From CAVSUB01 sp963730995 (GTDB lineage: Bacteria; Acidobacteriota; Vicinamibacteria; Vicinamibacterales; 2-12-FULL-66-21), in the NCBI GenBank assembly GCA_963730995.1, contig CAVSUB010000009.1:124001-188000 (forward strand): a stretch of DNA of 64,000 nt, written 5' to 3'. The notes below the pieces were generated by a model. The model saw nothing but the letters and a program-made list of their open reading frames with translations, was not told the DNA's origin and made no database searches. How positions within the stretch are numbered: the stretch's first letter is position 1; every line of letters begins with the position of its first letter. Of this stretch, positions 63,275 through 64,000 are shown piece after piece. The translations under genes were made by a program, and so were the position numbers.

Positions 63275-64000
63275 ATGAAGCGATTCGCGCTTGTAGCGGC
63301 GCTCCTGGCGCTGGCGGCGCCTCGCGCCGTCTTCGCGCAGGTCGATCGGGCGACCGTGAGCGGTCTCGTCAAGGACTCCGAAGGCGCCGTCGTGGCTGGC
63401 GCTTCCGTTACCGTGACCAATCTGTCCACCAACATCGCCTCACAACAGACGACAACAGACACCGGCTCCTATCTGGTCGTCAACCTGATTCCGGGCCAGT
63501 ACCGAATCGACGTCGAACTGACTGGATTCAAGAAGCGGTCGCAGACCGTTACCTTGGAGGTCGGACAGCGGGCGCGTGTCGACATGCCGCTCGAAGTGGG
63601 CAACTTCGCCGAAACGGTGGACGTCGCAGGAGCGTCGCCAATCCTCAAGACGAGCGACGCCGCGCTCGGGAGCGTCATTCCGGAGATCGCGGTGGCCAAC
63701 CTGCCGCTCGCGATCAGAAACTGGGACGACCTGCTCGCGCTCGTGCCCGGAGTGCAGGGAGACCGCTACACCGAGCAGGGTGGCGGCACGTCGTTCGGCC
63801 GGACCGGCGGCATCAACGTGCACGGCGCTCGCGCCCTTCAGAACAACTTCCTGCTCGACGGGGTGGACAACAACAGCATCTCGGAGAACGTCCAGGAGCT
63901 GACGACGCAGGTGTCGCGTCCATCCGTGGATGCGATTCAGGAATTCAAGGTCGTGACGAGTCCGTACTCGGCGGAGTACGGGCGGTCGCCGGGCGCGGCA
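63275..64000 (+). CDS. Oar-like TonB-dependent receptor, N-terminal part (cut by window end)
   Basis: The first 242 residues of a receptor. A GAGGAGG ribosome site precedes MKRFALVAALLALAAPRAVF, the signal peptide. A carboxypeptidase-regulatory domain follows (SGLVKDSEGAVVAGASVTVT, IPGQYRIDVELTGFKKRSQT), then the plug domain (NNFLLDGVDNNSISENVQEL, SPYSAEYGRSPGA). It reads in one frame, unlike the first receptor. The barrel lies beyond the window. Confidence 0.93.
   Translation, partial: MKRFALVAALLALAAPRAVFAQVDRATVSGLVKDSEGAVVAGASVTVTNLSTNIASQQTTTDTGSYLVVNLIPGQYRIDVELTGFKKRSQTVTLEVGQRARVDMPLEVGNFAETVDVAGASPILKTSDAALGSVIPEIAVANLPLAIRNWDDLLALVPGVQGDRYTEQGGGTSFGRTGGINVHGARALQNNFLLDGVDNNSISENVQELTTQVSRPSVDAIQEFKVVTSPYSAEYGRSPGAA

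Overview
The window is a GC-rich chromosomal stretch from a bacterium that looks like an Acidobacteriota member, most likely Vicinamibacteria. This is inferred from gene content, not from a marker gene. The supporting features are Oar-type TonB-dependent receptors with an N-terminal carboxypeptidase-regulatory domain, two large FtsX/MacB-type permeases of the ADOP class, a membrane Ser/Thr kinase with C-terminal TPRs, and a caa3-like oxidase linked to alternative complex III parts. I found no rRNA, no convincing tRNA, no CRISPR array, no insertion sequence and no origin. Many single-base frameshifts, several in homopolymers, break otherwise well conserved genes. They are densest in the first 5.6 kb and look like consensus errors at a contig end rather than real pseudogenes.

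Layout. 0-7 kb: a minus-strand pair (YedY/MsrP-like oxidoreductase and an alkaline-phosphatase-fold protein), then a divergent, heavily frameshifted Oar-like receptor with a TGGTATTACCA operator, then a TPR protein. 7-19 kb: amidohydrolase, lipoprotein, an ABC transporter pair, a small membrane protein, a DUF4097-like protein, an ADOP permease, a DinB-like protein, a VOC protein and an ankyrin-repeat protein. 19-24 kb: mostly co-directional SDR, YgjP-like peptidase, two GNAT proteins, a SpoU/TrmH methyltransferase and an AlkB-like dioxygenase. 24-35.7 kb: a minus-strand run of ClpS, ClpA, GrpE, an FmdB-type zinc ribbon, TldE, TldD and an M28 peptidase, followed by a second ADOP permease with its own promoter and operator. 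35.9-39.4 kb: MBL-fold hydrolase, a secreted protein with an internal duplication, signal peptidase I, an NTF2-like protein and a peroxiredoxin. 40.4-44.8 kb: a four-gene MacAB-like export operon.

45.3-54.2 kb is the most interesting region: an aerobic respiratory operon holding a half-length chlorite-dismutase-like protein, an ActC-ActD fusion, ActF, a cupredoxin-like secreted protein, oxidase subunits I, III and IV, two small membrane proteins, and a CuA-type subunit II. The redox-carrying parts of alternative complex III (ActA, ActB, ActE) are missing. It is followed by a flavin monooxygenase-like gene, a peroxiredoxin, and a tight minus-strand operon of an Mrp/NBP35-type ATPase, a zinc-ribbon protein with a PCP_red-like domain, and a radical SAM/SPASM protein that also ends in a PCP_red-like domain. 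The window closes with a Ser/Thr kinase and the start of another Oar-like receptor.

Several spacers carry short degenerate tandem repeats, each built from a different word, and some of them fold into long hairpins next to gene ends. A second, GC-rich intergenic repeat is shared by at least two distant spacers.
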